Under the pieces are notes generated by a model. The model did not search any database. It was not told where the DNA came from and saw nothing but the letters and a program-made list of their open reading frames with translations. From Closterium sp. Naga37s-1 (taxonomy: Eukaryota; Streptophyta; Zygnematophyceae; Desmidiales; Closteriaceae), in contig CANJKZ010001018.1 of NCBI GenBank assembly GCA_947471745.1, positions 1,854,001-1,918,000 of the forward strand: 64,000 bases of DNA, in the 5' to 3' direction. Each line of letters opens with the position of its first letter. Positions within the stretch are counted from its first letter, which is position 1. The translations under genes and the position numbers were made by a program. This document shows, piece by piece, positions 12,301-23,521 of this stretch.

Positions 12301-13167
12301 AGAACGAGCAGCCATCGCATAGCAGGGTGGAAGATTCCATCTGCTTGCGTCATTGCTTGCCACTGGCCGTGATGCCACTCTTCACCACCTAGATCACCGA
12401 CTCATCATTCAGATTCTCAAGAGTGTCGCTGACATTTGAATCCACCACCTCATCAGCTTCGTCTGGCAGGAGCCCCTCTACCTGCTGCACCGCACCCAAC
12501 CGACCATCACCACCCACATCACCTACTCGTAGTCCAGGCTCTCGAGGTTGTCACTTGCTGCCATCACACGTCACAAGTGAAGCAAATCACCTGTCTGAAT
12601 CTATTGACTGCTGAACCGCACCCAACCGACCATCACCACCATTATCAGATAAGAAATCACCTACTCATAGTCCAGACTCTCGAGGTTGTCACTTGCTGCC
12701 GTGACACGTCTCCTGCTGCTCCTCCCCTCGCTCCCACCGCCCCACGCCTTGCCGCCACTGCTCCTCCCACTGCCGCTCCCACTGCCGCCCAATGCACTAT
12801 CCAACAAAAACGCATCTTCACGCGATGTTAACCCCTCTTCCTCCTCCTTTCCCCCATTAGTAGCTCCCTTCTGTCCTAGCAAGCTTTGGGTGTCAACACT
12901 AACATTCCCCTCGAAAATGGAGGGAATTTCCAATGTTGGTCCTAAAGCTTCCAGTCCTTCCAGTCCTTCCAGCCTTTCCAGCCTTTCCGGCCGTTCTCGC
13001 CGGAATCCTGTCTCCAGAAAACCGTCTGTTTGGACAACGTCAGATTTTGCGGGGTCGTCGTTAAGTTGACGGAAACCGTCGGAATGAACTGCTAGCCGTC
13101 GGGATTCCTCCGACAGAAGAGGCTGCTCGACGTCCTCAGAGATCTCGACCGTCGATGCTCTAACCAT
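4954..13167 (-). CDS. CLC: CLC-family voltage-gated anion channel/exchanger, plant type, with C-terminal CBS domains
   Basis: Seven exons on the minus strand join in phase: 13167-12665, 12228-12028, 11708-11531, 10293-9941, 9098-8823, 8288-7998 and 6823-4954, giving about 1223 residues. Recognisable parts in order: acidic N-terminus ending LESLDYE; first membrane helices (about 185-225); [13 protein letters not shown] (about 267-279, Ser form typical of chloride rather than nitrate selectivity); GKEGPLVH with the gating Glu (about 311); [12 protein letters not shown]; a Cys-rich luminal loop; [11 protein letters not shown] (about 621-631); and two CBS domains, the second ending [12 protein letters not shown]. 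The CBS region carries poly-Gln and Ser/Pro/Ala-rich insertions, making it far longer than the usual 750-800 residues. Two positions depart from coupled exchangers: Gln about 408 for the proton Glu, and Asp about 716 for the central Tyr. Likely vacuolar or another endomembrane, by family. Confidence 0.9.
6893..7860 (-). repeat. Four extra copies of the CLC exon 7 acceptor and 5' part
   Basis: Copies at about 6893-7090, 7255-7410, 7475-7665 and 7790-7860 repeat the pyrimidine tract, the CCAG acceptor and the coding segment for [17 protein letters not shown] and SYGRMAGM. The leftmost, at 6640-6823, is the real exon start because only it continues into [12 protein letters not shown]. The copy at 7475-7665 has diverged most usefully ([14 protein letters not shown]). 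The one at 7790-7860 keeps only the core motif. Confidence 0.9.
8533..8760 (-). repeat. Copies of CLC exon 5 3' end plus donor
   Basis: About 8533-8690 repeats the exon 5 end (real end at 8823), covering the [24 protein letters not shown] segment and the GTGAGA donor. A shorter third trace lies near 8720-8760. Confidence 0.8.
9160..9240 (-). repeat. Copy of CLC exon 5 acceptor and first codons
   Basis: Repeats the start of exon 5 (real start 9098), encoding [20 protein letters not shown], preceded by a CAG acceptor-like site. It lies upstream of the true exon in the transcript direction. Confidence 0.8.
9370..9860 (-). repeat. Three copies of CLC exon 4 3' end plus donor
   Basis: Copies at about 9375-9480, 9598-9650 (short) and 9718-9850 repeat the segment encoding [15 protein letters not shown] and [14 protein letters not shown] with the GTGAGA or GTAAGT-like donor (real end at 9941). 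They are separated by an (AACCACTCCC)-type spacer repeat. The two longer copies also encode EQ at the proton-glutamate position. Confidence 0.85.
10345..10460 (-). repeat. Copy of CLC exon 4 acceptor and 5' part
   Basis: Repeats the acceptor and the [18 protein letters not shown] segment with the gating glutamate (real exon starts at 10293). It then reads into a stop shortly after ILGD. Confidence 0.85.
10690..11625 (-). repeat. Eight-copy tandem array of the CLC selectivity-exon 3' half and donor
   Basis: The segment encoding [20 protein letters not shown] plus its donor-side intron recurs eight times. The shared TGCTGACGC anchor falls at 10715, 10841, 10966, 11080, 11205, 11330, 11455 and 11569, so unit lengths are 126, 125, 114, 125, 125, 125 and 114. 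Copies 1-4 and 5-8 repeat as a block with a 489-490-base period. The copy at 11569 belongs to the real exon 3, which alone has the upstream coding part and the pyrimidine-rich acceptor at 11709. The seven others lack a clear acceptor. Confidence 0.95.
12285..12575 (-). repeat. Copies of CLC exon 1 end and exon 2 start
   Basis: About 12511-12575 repeats the 3' end of exon 1 (DNLESLDYE and donor; real end 12665). About 12286-12385 repeats the first half of exon 2 ([17 protein letters not shown]; real exon 12228-12028) before running into a CA-repeat. Confidence 0.8.
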
Positions 13168-14179
13168 GACGAATAAGGCTTTCTGGCGAAGCGCGCGGAA
13201 ATCCTCCCGCGACGGCGAAGGGCACGCGCTAATAGTAAGGCTTCAGCGTGGGGCAATCCGCGTCGGGAAGCAGAGCGCGCTAACAATGCGTTAGCGCGCG
13301 GAAATCCCAAGCAACGGAGAAGGGTGCGCGCTACTGGTAATGCTTCACCGTGGGGAAATCCGCGACGGAAAGGGGCGCGCGCGGAAAATGCCAGCGCGCG
13401 GCGATCCGCGATGAACAAGGCCTTTTGAGGCGCCTCGAAAGATCCGCGCTCTTTCGGCGAAAGAAGCTACTAATTCCTGTCACGACCGATGGGCCTCTCC
13501 GTAAGTCATGGACCTCCTCCGCGAAGGAAGAATTCTTTCCGTTACCGTTAGCGTCCGGCAGGAGGAGGCTCCTTCGTGAGTCACGGACCGCTTAGAACAA
13601 CAAACGCGTCATAGATTGCCTTCGCAAGCATCGTGAAGGAAAGGCATGGATAGACGATCATAACGCCCTATCACCCCCTCGGAAACCTCGATAACCTCGC
13701 GGACTCGCTCCAGACGACGTCGAGTCGGACTATCGTGACGGCTCGTCTGGAATCTGGTGGAACCGGGCAGAAAATGTCAAGCCACGTGGCGATGTTCGCA
13801 AATCTGAACTTATCGTCGTCAATCGTGACGAAAGGGCTGACCAAACGGAGCGAACGGTCCGAGAGAGAGAGATCACGAGAACGCGCAGCAGCAAAGCTCC
13901 AACTAGGACCAATCATATGTGCTGATCGTCATGCAATAGACTCATATAGCACACGCACCGCATGCGCGCATTCGTTCGCATCCATTGCATCCTACCCTCC
14001 CCAATGCCACCCCCACGACGGTGACGTCACGTCATCATCCGCGGCAGCATCCATGGCGCGGCGCGTGGATTTTTTAGCCGCCGCAGAGCTGCCGCATCTG
14101 CCGCCACCACCAACTACGGAGGGGCAGGATAAATTGCTGCTATGCGCGCAAGGTAGGAAACACGCGACAGCGGAAATTC
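13168..14179. other. CLC upstream region with GC-rich tandem repeats
   Basis: Just upstream of the CLC start, about 13180-13420 contains three to four imperfect copies of a unit with GCGCGCGGAAATCC and a following TGGGG.AATCCGCG, in the probable 5' UTR or promoter. The remainder to 14179 has open frames (for example from 14053, MARRVDFLAAAELPHLPPPP) that might be a first exon of an unknown gene, but nothing supports it beyond an ATG and a GTAGG site. Confidence 0.4.
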
Positions 14180-14856
14180 GGGCCAACATCATAGACATGC
14201 AGATTTGTATGGTAACCCTATCCCATGGTATGCAAAACTGTCTTACCTCAGTTTTGGATGTATTGACATGCTGCCCTAATACCGCGTTTGTTTTTAATTC
14301 AAAATTTGAACCCTACCGCGCTTGCCTTCGCACTAAAAGGTGATTTCTTCGGGCCAAGAAAAAAATAAAACCCAATCGGAACGGGATGCGTCAGGGAGGC
14401 ATCAACCCTAAAAACAATGTCCTTTCCCGTGTTTAGGGTTGATCCCTCCCGGAAATGCGTCCAGTTCCCTAGGGGTTTTATTGTTTTTCAGCCCTGCCCT
14501 AACACTTCTAAGTAGCAATATATTGGGTGCAATATATTGTTACAAAACGGACCCCGTATAATTTCATTCCAATGGATTTTTCGTAAATGTATCGTGCACA
14601 TTCAGCGGAAAGTAGTAGCCCGGAGGAATATTTGTTAGACGCAAAACGGGGCGCGGTAAGAACCACGAAGATACGAAATCGAAAATGCAACCGATTACCT
14701 CTCATATTTCTTCCTTTTTTGTGCTGCGTCAGCTGTTACACAGTGTTTTGAGTGGCGCTACCAGACAAACTTGCGCAGCAGAACTAGGGTATCGACGGTT
14801 TTGCGTACCATTGGATAGGGTTACCAGACTAATTTGCATGTCTATGATGTTGGCCC
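14180..14856. mobile_element. Mutator-type non-autonomous element (MITE) with 10-bp target duplication
   Basis: Terminal inverted repeats of about 60 bases (14180-14239 and 14797-14856) begin GGGCCAACATCATAGACATG on each strand. They are flanked directly on both sides by GCGGAAATTC (14170-14179 and 14857-14866). Long TIRs with a 9-11-base duplication are typical of Mutator-like elements. The interior has no transposase and contains a separate palindrome. Confidence 0.85.
14352..14504. repeat. Imperfect palindrome nested in the MITE
   Basis: Arms around AATAAAACCC, GCGTC, GGGAGG and ATCAACCCTAAA face each other with a short loop at about 14412-14436. It could be a second, fold-back insertion. 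Confidence 0.6.
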
Positions 14857-14866
14857 GCGGAAATTC

Positions 14867-15446
14867 GATTCCGCAGCTCCCCCGTTACACGACCAAATTT
14901 TGCGCGCAAGCCCTCCCTTCCCGGCTTTCCGCAGCCCCTTTTACAGGGGGAGGCCGCGTAGTCAGAAGCTTCCCGCTTTGGGCCGAGGTTCGGGAGCGGG
15001 GGCCGAAGGCGGGGCGGAAAGCTGCCCAAAAAACGTGCGACTCGTCTGGATGCAGCGGATGGTGCGACGGGACTGGATGCACTGTCGAAAGTTCCAGATT
15101 TCTTTCTGGACGCCGCGTATAGTAAAATCGACTGCGATATTAGGTACAGAAGGACAGATAACGAACAAAGGTTTTCAACCTTGGTACACAAACATGGAAC
15201 GTAACATTGGAGATTATATGATAACTATGCTTTTAGGGAAACCTGGTCCCTGGACTTTTCTTGTCCATTCAACCTGCTCCCCATTCAACAATGGAGACAA
15301 ACCATCACTGTGATATCTTGTCGCACATACCAATAACTCTTTCCAAAAAATCCACCTCTCAAGCCGCTCCACCCGAACTACCACCAGCACCCAGAAACAG
15401 ATCAAAGGCCCCCACAACATGGCGTAGTCACCTTTAGCAATATTGC
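14867..15446. other. Spacer downstream of the nucleoporin gene
   Basis: No supported coding region. The last roughly 130 bases before 15447 should be the nucleoporin 3' UTR (minus strand). Confidence 0.4.
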
Positions 15447-18400
15447 TTAACGACGTCTGGCCGTTGGCCTCTTGGCTTTGACCACTCTCCTCCCAGGCGT
15501 GGGCGCACCCGCGCCCATCGAGAACCCACCACCACCAGCAGGAGCCCCACCCCCACCACCACCACCGCCACCAGCAGCACCAGCTCCAAACACCATAGAC
15601 GGCGCAGCAAACCCACCGCTCCCACCACTCCCCGCTGGCGACGGGGAAGCAGCAGCACCACCGAACGAAAACGGGGCAGCGCCGGGGGCGGCACCGCCAG
15701 CTGCAGGTTGCCCGAACGCAAAAGGATTAGCCCCTGCCGGGGACGGCGAGGCTCCGAAAACGACAGGAGGAGTAGATGCAGCCGGCATGCCACCTGACAT
15801 GTTGAATCCATTCGTACTCGCTGGCTCCATAGACATAGTATTCTGCTGCATTCCACCAAAGGGGCTGCTGCTCCCAGCGGCTCCTGGGAAGGCTGGGGCT
15901 GAACCAAAGGGAGCAGCAGAGGCAGCAGGAGCAGGGGTGGACCCGAATGCGAAGGCGCCAGGAGCAGCAGAGGGAGAGGGAGTGGAGCCAAAGGCAAAGG
16001 GATTTGCACCTGCTGCTGCTCCCGCTGCTGCAGGTGCCCCTGGTGCTGCTGCTCCCCCTCCCCCCCCTCCAAAGGTGAAGGGTGCGGCTGCTGTTGCTCC
16101 TCCTCCTGCTGCTGGGCCTGCTGGGGCCCCGAAGGAGAATGGAGCAGGAGAGGAGGCAGGCTGGGAGGCGGCAAAACCAAACGGCGATGCTGCTGGTGCA
16201 GATGCCGCTGCCGGAGCTCCTGGTGCGGCAGCGCCGAACGTGAACCCAGGTGCGGCGGCAGGACCGGAAGAACCAGCGGAGAATCCAAAAACAGGAGCGG
16301 GAGACGAGGAGGCAGCAGCAGCAGGGGTGGTAGAGGCAGAGGGGGCTGAAGCTGCCGAAGCGCCAAAGGCAAACCCAGTAGCGGCACCGGTGCTTGCAGC
16401 AGCAGGGGCACCGAAAACAGGTGCTGGGGTGGTGGCTGGGGTCCCAAAGAGCGGAGCTGTAGCAGCAGCTGTTGATGAGCCGAATGCAGGGGTAGAGGAG
16501 CCGAAAGCAGGGGCGGACGATCCAAATGCAGGGGCAGATGAACCAAAGAATGTGCCAAACGAGGGGGCGGATGCTGCGCCAAAGGCAGGGGAGGATGCAG
16601 CGCCAAAGGCAGGAGCTGCAGCAGTGGTGCCAAAGGTTGGGGCAGCGGCAGAGGATCCGAAAGCAGGAGCTGCGGCAGTGGCGGCAGTGGTGGTAGAAGC
16701 AGCACCAGAGCCGAAGGCAGGAGCAGAGCCGAATGCCCCAAAGGAAGGAGCAGGCTGACTGCCAAACGAGGGAGCGGCTGTGGTGGTGGTGGCAGCAGCA
16801 GCAGGAGCAGCAGCAGAGCCAAAGGCTGGAGTGGTGGTGGTGGTTGCAGGTGCGGCAGATGCAGCAGTTGCAGCAGCAGAAGGACCACCAAAAGCTGGAG
16901 CCGAGGCAAGGCCGAAGGACGGAGCAGTCGCAGTAAGGCCGAAGGATGGGGCAGTTGCGGTGCCAAAAGTAGGGGCAGTTGAAGTGCCGAAAGAAGGAGC
17001 GGTTGTGGTGCCTGTTGATGGGGTGGTTGCGGTCCCACCGAACGATGGCGCAGCGAGACCGAAGGAAGGGGTAGAAGAGGCGGCAAAACCAGTTCCTGTG
17101 GCTGTAGCTGTGGCTGTGGTGGCAGAGCTTGGAGCAGAAGCAGCTGCGGGGGTGGAAGGTGGGCTGAGGCCAAATGACGGTGCTGATCCCGAGCCAAAGG
17201 CAGGTGCGGTTGATCCCGAGCCGAAGACCGGTGCGGTGGATGCCGAACCGAAGGCAGGTGTGGTGGATGCCGAGCCAAAGGCAGGTGCGGTAGATGCCGA
17301 GCCAAAAGCAGGTGCTGTGGATGCCGAGCCAAATGTAGGTGCAGGAGGAGTGGTGGTGGTTGTGGTGGCAGGGGCGGAGGCAGGAGGAGCAGCAGAAGCA
17401 GCCCCGAAGAGTGGAGCTGCGGCTTCCGACGGAGAGGAGGACCCTGCTGGGCGAGGAATCGGGGGAAAAGGAAAAGAAGAAAGGAAAAAACAAACCAATC
17501 CAAAACAAAACAAAACAAAACAAAACAAAACAAAACAAAACAAAAACAAAATAAAAAACAAAAACAAAAACAAAATGATTAATTTAGACATGAGGAAGAT
17601 GGAAAGAGGAGAGGTGGAGGGAGAGGGAAGAGGGGGAAGGGGAGATGGAGAGAGGAGAGAGAGGAGAGGGAAATGGAGACGGAAGCGATGAGAGAGAGGG
17701 CTAGAGAATGGGAAGGGGAAACTCGAAAATTCCGCGACAGCAAGAAGCAAGCAGTAAGGAGCAAGGAGCAAGCAGTACGGAGCAATGAACAAGAAAACAC
17801 CTGCAGGAGGCTTTCCAAAGCCAGAGAGCGAAGGAGGCGAACCACCCGCCTCCCATCCCACAGGCAACTAAAAGACCACCAACACACACCTGTGACACGT
17901 ATCAAGCACACACCTGCAGGAGGAGGCTTTCCAAAGCCAAAGAGTGAAGGCGGCGAACCACCCTCCCCCACTCCTCCCACAGGTGACGACGACACCCTCC
18001 GCTTCCTCCTCGGCTCCGCCTCCTCTTCCTCGCCTCCTCCCCTCCTTCCGACATCACCCCCCTCCTCTCCTCCCCTTCGTCCCCTATCCCCCCCATCACC
18101 GCCACCAAAGGCGGTAGCCACTCCTGCATCCTTTGCAGCAGCTGGAGCAGCGGCCGCGGGTTTAAAGCCAAACAACGCCCCTGCTGGTGCTGGTGCTGTC
18201 CCTAAAGCCGCTCCTCCTCCTCCTCCTCCTGCTGCTGCTGCTGCTGCTGCTGCAGGAGAAGCCACTGCAGCTGCTGGTTTGATGCCGAACAGCGGTCCTG
18301 CTGTTGCGGAAGCTCCTCCTGTGAGTGCAGGTGCTGGTGCTGGTGCTGCGGATTGAGAAGCGTTGGAAGCAGGGACGGAGGGTGTGGGGGAAATGCCAAA

Positions 18401-21400
18401 GGAAGGAGCACTGGCAGAGGTAGCGGCAGCAGGGGCAGGGGCAGGGGCAGGGGCAGCAGGAGCAGAAGACCCAAAGAGAGAGGTTGTGGCAGCAGCAGAG
18501 GAGCCAAAGGAGGGGGCCTTGAACCCAGACGCACCAAAGGATGGCGCTGCTGCTGCTGGAGCTGCCACAGGTGGTGCTGCTGTGGATTTGCCTTGGGAGG
18601 TGTCTGGTGATGCTGGCTTTGCAGGAGTGGGTTGTGGCGCGAGAGTTGCTGCATGCGCTGCTGAGCCAAAGAAACTGGAATGGGGCAAGGGAGGGGCAGG
18701 GCGGGCATGGGGGAGCAGGGCGAGTGAAAAGAGTTGCAACGGAAAAGAGTGAGAAGGGGTGTCTAGTGATGCTGGCTCTGCAGGCGTGGGTTGTGGCGCG
18801 AGAGTTGCTGTGCATGCTGCTGAGCCAAAAAAAAAGGAGAGAGAGAAAAAAGGGAATGGGGCGAGAGAGGGGTGGGCATGGGAGGGCAGGGCGAGCGAAA
18901 AAAAAGGCGGGAACAGAAACGCGGGATGGGCAGCGGAGTTTAGAATACAATATACTGGGGAAATGGGGGAGTTGACAACGAAGCATTATATTTCAATCAT
19001 GTGCACCACTCCTTACCCTAATGCTCCCACACTAGTCCCACACAGTCCCACACCCCTCCATCTCACCTTCCAGTGGTAGCACCCGTGCTCTTTTCCTTGC
19101 CTCCCTCGCCCTTGCTCTGCTCCTCGCCCTTCTCCCCCTCGCGCTGCTGCCCGCCAGCCGCAGGGGCTGCAGAAGCAGCGTCCGTTCCTGTTTTAGCTGC
19201 TTCTCTATCTGCCTTCTTGCTGCCTCCTGCTCCTGTTGCTCCTGCTCCGCCTGCTGCTGCTCCTCCTTCTGCTCCGCCTGCTCCTCCGCCTGCTGCTACT
19301 GCTGCGTCCTGGCTTGGCCTGTCCTCCTCGTCCTCCTGTGTGCCAACGAACGTGGGGGGCAATGACACGGGTTTGCACACGTTATCAGGAGACTCAAACA
19401 TAGGGAGTAGGAGGGAAATGAAACTACAGCCAGTGAAAAATGGTGGCCATTATGTCTGCGAACTTTAGCGACGAGTTATAGTCATGCTAATATCCCATCC
19501 AAACCCTTCCAAACTCTCCAAACCCATTCAGACCCATCCAAAAAATCTCACCTCGAAAACAGACATTCTGAACCCATGGCGGCCCCTCCTCGTCCCCTGC
19601 CCATCCTCTCCCTTCCCACCATCCACCAAAGCCCCTCCACGCCTCACCTCCCCACCCTCTTCCGCTATCACCCCCTCCTTCTCCCTCCCCAGCCCATCGC
19701 CCCTCTGCTCCTGCTGCCCCTGCTGCTGCTGTTGCTGCTGCTGCTTCTGTCTCTGCTGTCCCTGCTGTTGTTGCTGCTGCTGAGGCTGCTGTTGGTTTCC
19801 TCGGCTTCTCGTCCCATTCTCCCCCCCTTCCCCACCGCTCTCCTCCTCCACTACTTTCTCTTTTCCCTTCAATCTCTGCACCTCACTACCCCCACTCACT
19901 CTCCTCCTTTCCCCTGCCCGACCAAAACCCTCCGCAGCAGGCAAAGCCCCAGCCATCCGATCCAACGTATCCAGAATTTTCCGGGCAGATTGCGCTGACC
20001 GGGAAGGAACGTTTGCTAGAATCTGGTCTCGCTTTAACTGTTGCAACAGCTGCTGCTGCTGCAGAGGCAACCAGTCGTCCCTATCCCCTTCTCTAAGCCT
20101 CCTTAAAGCCCTCCCTCTTCCCATCCTCCTGCTCCACCCTCCCTCCTCCTCATCCTCCTCTCCCTCCGCTGCTGCTGCCAGCACTGCTGGCGAAAACGAC
20201 ACTCTCCTCTGGCGATTCTGGTTACCAGTCCCACCGTTACGCAGCCCTCCTGCGCTTGGAACGATGCTGCCCCTGCGCCTATGAGGAACGGCTGAGGGGC
20301 TTATAAGGGGTACAGCACCCCAAGGGCTTACACTGGTTGGGGCGGGTTCATGCAGTTGTGCGTTGCTGCGCTTGCGAGACTGCCAATGGCAACGGAGGGA
20401 CAGAGGGACAGAGGGACAGGGGAAAAGAGGAACAGAGGGGCACAGGGACAGCGAAATAAGACAACTGCTAATCATTGCTTTCAACAAACAAACAATACAT
20501 CACTGAAGTCTGTCTTGCATTGCAACTCGCTCCGTAAGCTTAAGCCAGTCCCGTCCCTTGCATTTCTTTTCTTTCCATTCCAATCCCACATCCAACGCCT
20601 CACCTTGGTTGATGGCGTCAGCTGGGTTTGGTACGGCGTCCAGGCTCGGAGGCTCACTCCCTGCAACGGACGGAACCACAGGGCAGTGAGAAGGGTAGGG
20701 GGGGAGGGGTGGAGAGGGTGGTCGTATTTTTGAGTCGTCTCGAAATACACTCATTTCCCGGACTCACTCATTTCCAAGGCAATGAGAAGGGTGGGGTGGG
20801 GTGGGGTGGGATTGGTTTCAGGAAAAGAGGATATAGTGGGTCGTAGGAACGCCCTTGCCACGTCTACAGGCAACGACTCACTCCACTCTCTCACTCACTC
20901 ACCTTCTCAGCCGCTTCTGCTGCTACTGGTGCCAGGGGTGGTGTTTTTGCTGCAGGAAAAGCGGCCATACTGGGTCGCATGAACGCCCTCGCCACGTCTA
21001 CAGGCGACACGTTCATTCCATCGCCATCAGCACCTCCAGAAATGTCATCAAGTGTCACCCGAGGCGTAACCTGAGGTGTAACCCGAGGCGGAACCCGAGG
21101 TGTAACCCGAGGTGCAACGTGCGCAGTGGTAACTGCATTTTCCCGCCCTCCCATTCCATCTGCCGCCACCCAACTACCACTGCCGCCAGTCCTCCTTCTC
21201 TTCCCCGCAGATGCTTCCACCCTCCCTTCTTGCCCCTCCTCCTCTTCCTGCCGCCTCCCCTCCCCTTCCTCTTCCTCTTCCCCTTCCCCCTCCTCGTTCT
21301 GCTCATCCTTCTCCTCCTGCGTGCCATCTGCCCTCTCTGCTTCGCCGCTCGCCACGTGCTGACGTAGCAGCTCATTCAGCCGCTGAAACTCGCGCCTGTG

Positions 21401-22714
21401 GGGTAGGGCCGTGACACGTGTCAGAATGTGGTGACACGCAAGGGAGTAATCATAAGTTCCAAGTGAACGTGATCCCTTACATTGAACGTTATATACAGCC
21501 AGTGGAGATTACGAATGACGGAAACAAATGCCGCGAGTTAACACTGAGCCAATGATATATGTTACCAGCAAACGAATCCGAATAAAGCACAGCGAAAGCG
21601 GCATCGCACTTCTCAGCAGTTGCGTGACCGTTCATCACTGCACCTTCGTCCCCATATTTCCCGTCTCTGTGACTAATTAACCGCGAAACACCTACCTGCA
21701 AAATAAAAGGCAATCTGTGAATCTGCATCAGTACGTACAACGAAAGCGGCGTCCCTCGTCTCAGCAGCTGCTCAACCTCCGTCAACACTGCGCCTTCGTT
21801 CCCCTGCTTCCCGTTCCTTCCTCCCGCCAATCGATCCCGGATATTATCAGCAGCAGCACTGCCACCAGAAGCAGCAGCAGCAGCAGCCAAAACATTCGCT
21901 CCCTCCGCCGGCTCGCTGCTAGTTGCGCCGTCAGACGGTCGCTTGTCCGACACGCCTTGCTGCTCGCCTTGCGTGTTACGCCGGTTACCGTCTGGAGAGA
22001 ACATCAGGAAAAAGGTCACGCATTTTAAGCGATTTACTGGAAACGTTGATGACTGGATGCGTCAACACGGCGACTCGATACTAGCCTAGGCAGTAACAAT
22101 GCTGTCTAACGCGGTTTGAAACGTCAAAAACCTACCGATAAGCGTGAAGGTATAGAAAGTGAAGTAAGCGGATCGATAATTCCGATTAACTTCACTAAAC
22201 TAAATCAGACCACGAGAGCGCATCGTCAAAACCCACGGTATTGATGCGATCTCGCTACATAGATATATCCGTTATTTATGATTCGTCATTGAGTACCTCG
22301 CGAGCTCCAAGGCCATCTGACGAGCGATCCAATCGAATTCCGCCACGAGCCAAACCAGCCGCGTCCCGCGCCTTCCACCCCGTCTTGCTTCGGCTCATCC
22401 CTCCTTTCACCATTCCTCCCCGGCGCTTCTTGCAACGCGTCTGCGCGGCCTTGGGATTCCCCCGGAGATCCCGCTGCCGACGTGGCAGTTCGAATCGCTG
22501 CTGCTGCGTAGCCAGCAGCAGCGTGCCGTCCGGAAGTAGGTCTCGCGTAAGGCGCGGACGAGCGACTCGCATGGCGCTTCCCATGAGAGGCTTTCCCTCC
22601 TTTGCCGCTACCGTCGACGCCAACCCATCCGTTCTCGTTATAACCACCTTCGACCGCTTGCGAGCGACGGTACGGAAAGTCGCCGTTTAAGGCAGCTAAC
22701 GGAACCGACTCCAT
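15447..22714 (-). CDS. NUP136: FG-repeat nucleoporin resembling plant NUP136/NUP1
   Basis: Eight exons join in phase: 22714-22297, 21991-21739, 21395-20903, 20660-20604, 20379-19552, 19392-19067, 18674-17914 and 17443-15447 (about 1710 residues). The N-terminus has a Trp-rich amphipathic stretch, GWFGSWRNSIGSLVRWPW, like the membrane-proximal segment of the plant protein. Then come LTEVEQLLRRGTPLS joined to LREFQRLNELLRQH, the SPVDVARAFM motif, RAWTPYQTQ and ARKILDTLDRM. The C-terminal two exons (about 900 residues) are FG-rich (PSFG, PAFG, FxFG) with Ala/Ser/Thr spacers. The chain ends in a basic tail, RRVVKAKRPTARRR. NUP136/NUP1 is the plant nuclear-basket nucleoporin in mRNA export and nuclear shape; that role is from family knowledge. 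The protein is longer than the land-plant one owing to Glu, Gln and Ala runs. Confidence 0.78.
17500..17580 (+). repeat. (CAAAA)n microsatellite in nucleoporin intron 7
   Basis: A run of AACAAAACAAAAC lies between the exon 8 acceptor (17443) and exon 7 donor (17914), with polypurine sequence next to it. Confidence 0.9.
17800..18840 (-). repeat. Echo copies flanking nucleoporin exon 7
   Basis: About 17806-17890 repeats the exon 7 3' end and donor (GGSPPSL.GFGKPPAG; real end 17914). About 18757-18835 repeats the acceptor and 5' part (FGSAACTATLAPQPTPAEPASLDT-like; real start 18674). The true exon lies between. Confidence 0.8.
20838..21690 (-). repeat. Echo copies of nucleoporin exon 2 and exon 3 ends
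   Basis: About 21586-21690 is a diverged copy of the exon 2 3' half (real end 21739). About 20838-20885 is a diverged copy of part of exon 3 (ACGCCCTCGCCACGTCTACAGGC) found again at 20988-21010. Confidence 0.7.
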
Positions 22715-23521
22715 CCTAGCAGACGAATCTATCTAGCAAAGGTGACTCTAGCGAACCCAGCTCCCAGTGCCTTCGGAATCAGGAAAAGAAAGAAAAGAGG
22801 ATAGGGGACTAGTCTCTGGATCATTATGCGAGGCCAGTCCCTGAATGGACCTGTATGGACCTAGAAGTGAGGTGAGCTCTACAAAATGGGATGGGATGGG
22901 ATGGGATGGGATGGGACGGAATGGGATGGGTTGGGGTGGATGTGTGTGTGCAGGTGCAGGAGGGTTTTTGCGGTGGTTGGTTTGGTGGGAAAGATTTTCC
23001 GGTGCGGGCAGTTCAAGAAACCAAAATCGGTACTAAGTTAGGCTTTACTGGAAGTTAGAATAAGCTAAACAGTGTTCTTTGCTTCTGTTTTCCTACCTTC
23101 TGAGAAATCCGCGTTATTCAACTACACTTCTCTAAAATAGCTAACTGTATTATCAGATTCTGACTATTTCGATATCTGTTGTGACTCTAACAGTTTGTAT
23201 TTGCAAATTCAAATGCTCTTCTGGGTTCCCGCCAAAAGCAACTCCCAGAGTTCTCTTGGGAGTGTTCTGTCCGTCCTCAAGAGGCCCCTGACATGAAAAT
23301 CGGTTCTACCGTTTCGCTGCTCCTGACAACTAGAAAGGCTTCACTCTTGCGATTGTTAGCTCGTGCGTCTGCTGTGGTAAAAAAACTTTACCATTGGCGT
23401 CCGTTTCAACCCACTTCAGTTCCGAAATCTCAACTCTTTACAGTGACGGCGTGCAGCTATTTTTGAAGCTGTGTGCCGCTCATTTCTGACTCGACAAAGC
23501 TGCAACTTGTGCTCTTAATCA
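22715..23521. promoter_or_regulatory. Shared head-to-head promoter region of nucleoporin and primase
   Basis: The two genes are transcribed away from each other from this 807-base spacer. It contains a (GGGAT)n microsatellite at about 22887-22940 and AT-richer sequence near 23040-23220. No defined regulatory element can be named. Confidence 0.5.

Noticed and set aside
15434-17538. Leu/Pro-rich and Cys-rich frames opposite or offset to the nucleoporin
   Set aside because: They are shadows of the FG-repeat coding exon; only the FG frame joins in phase with the other exons.
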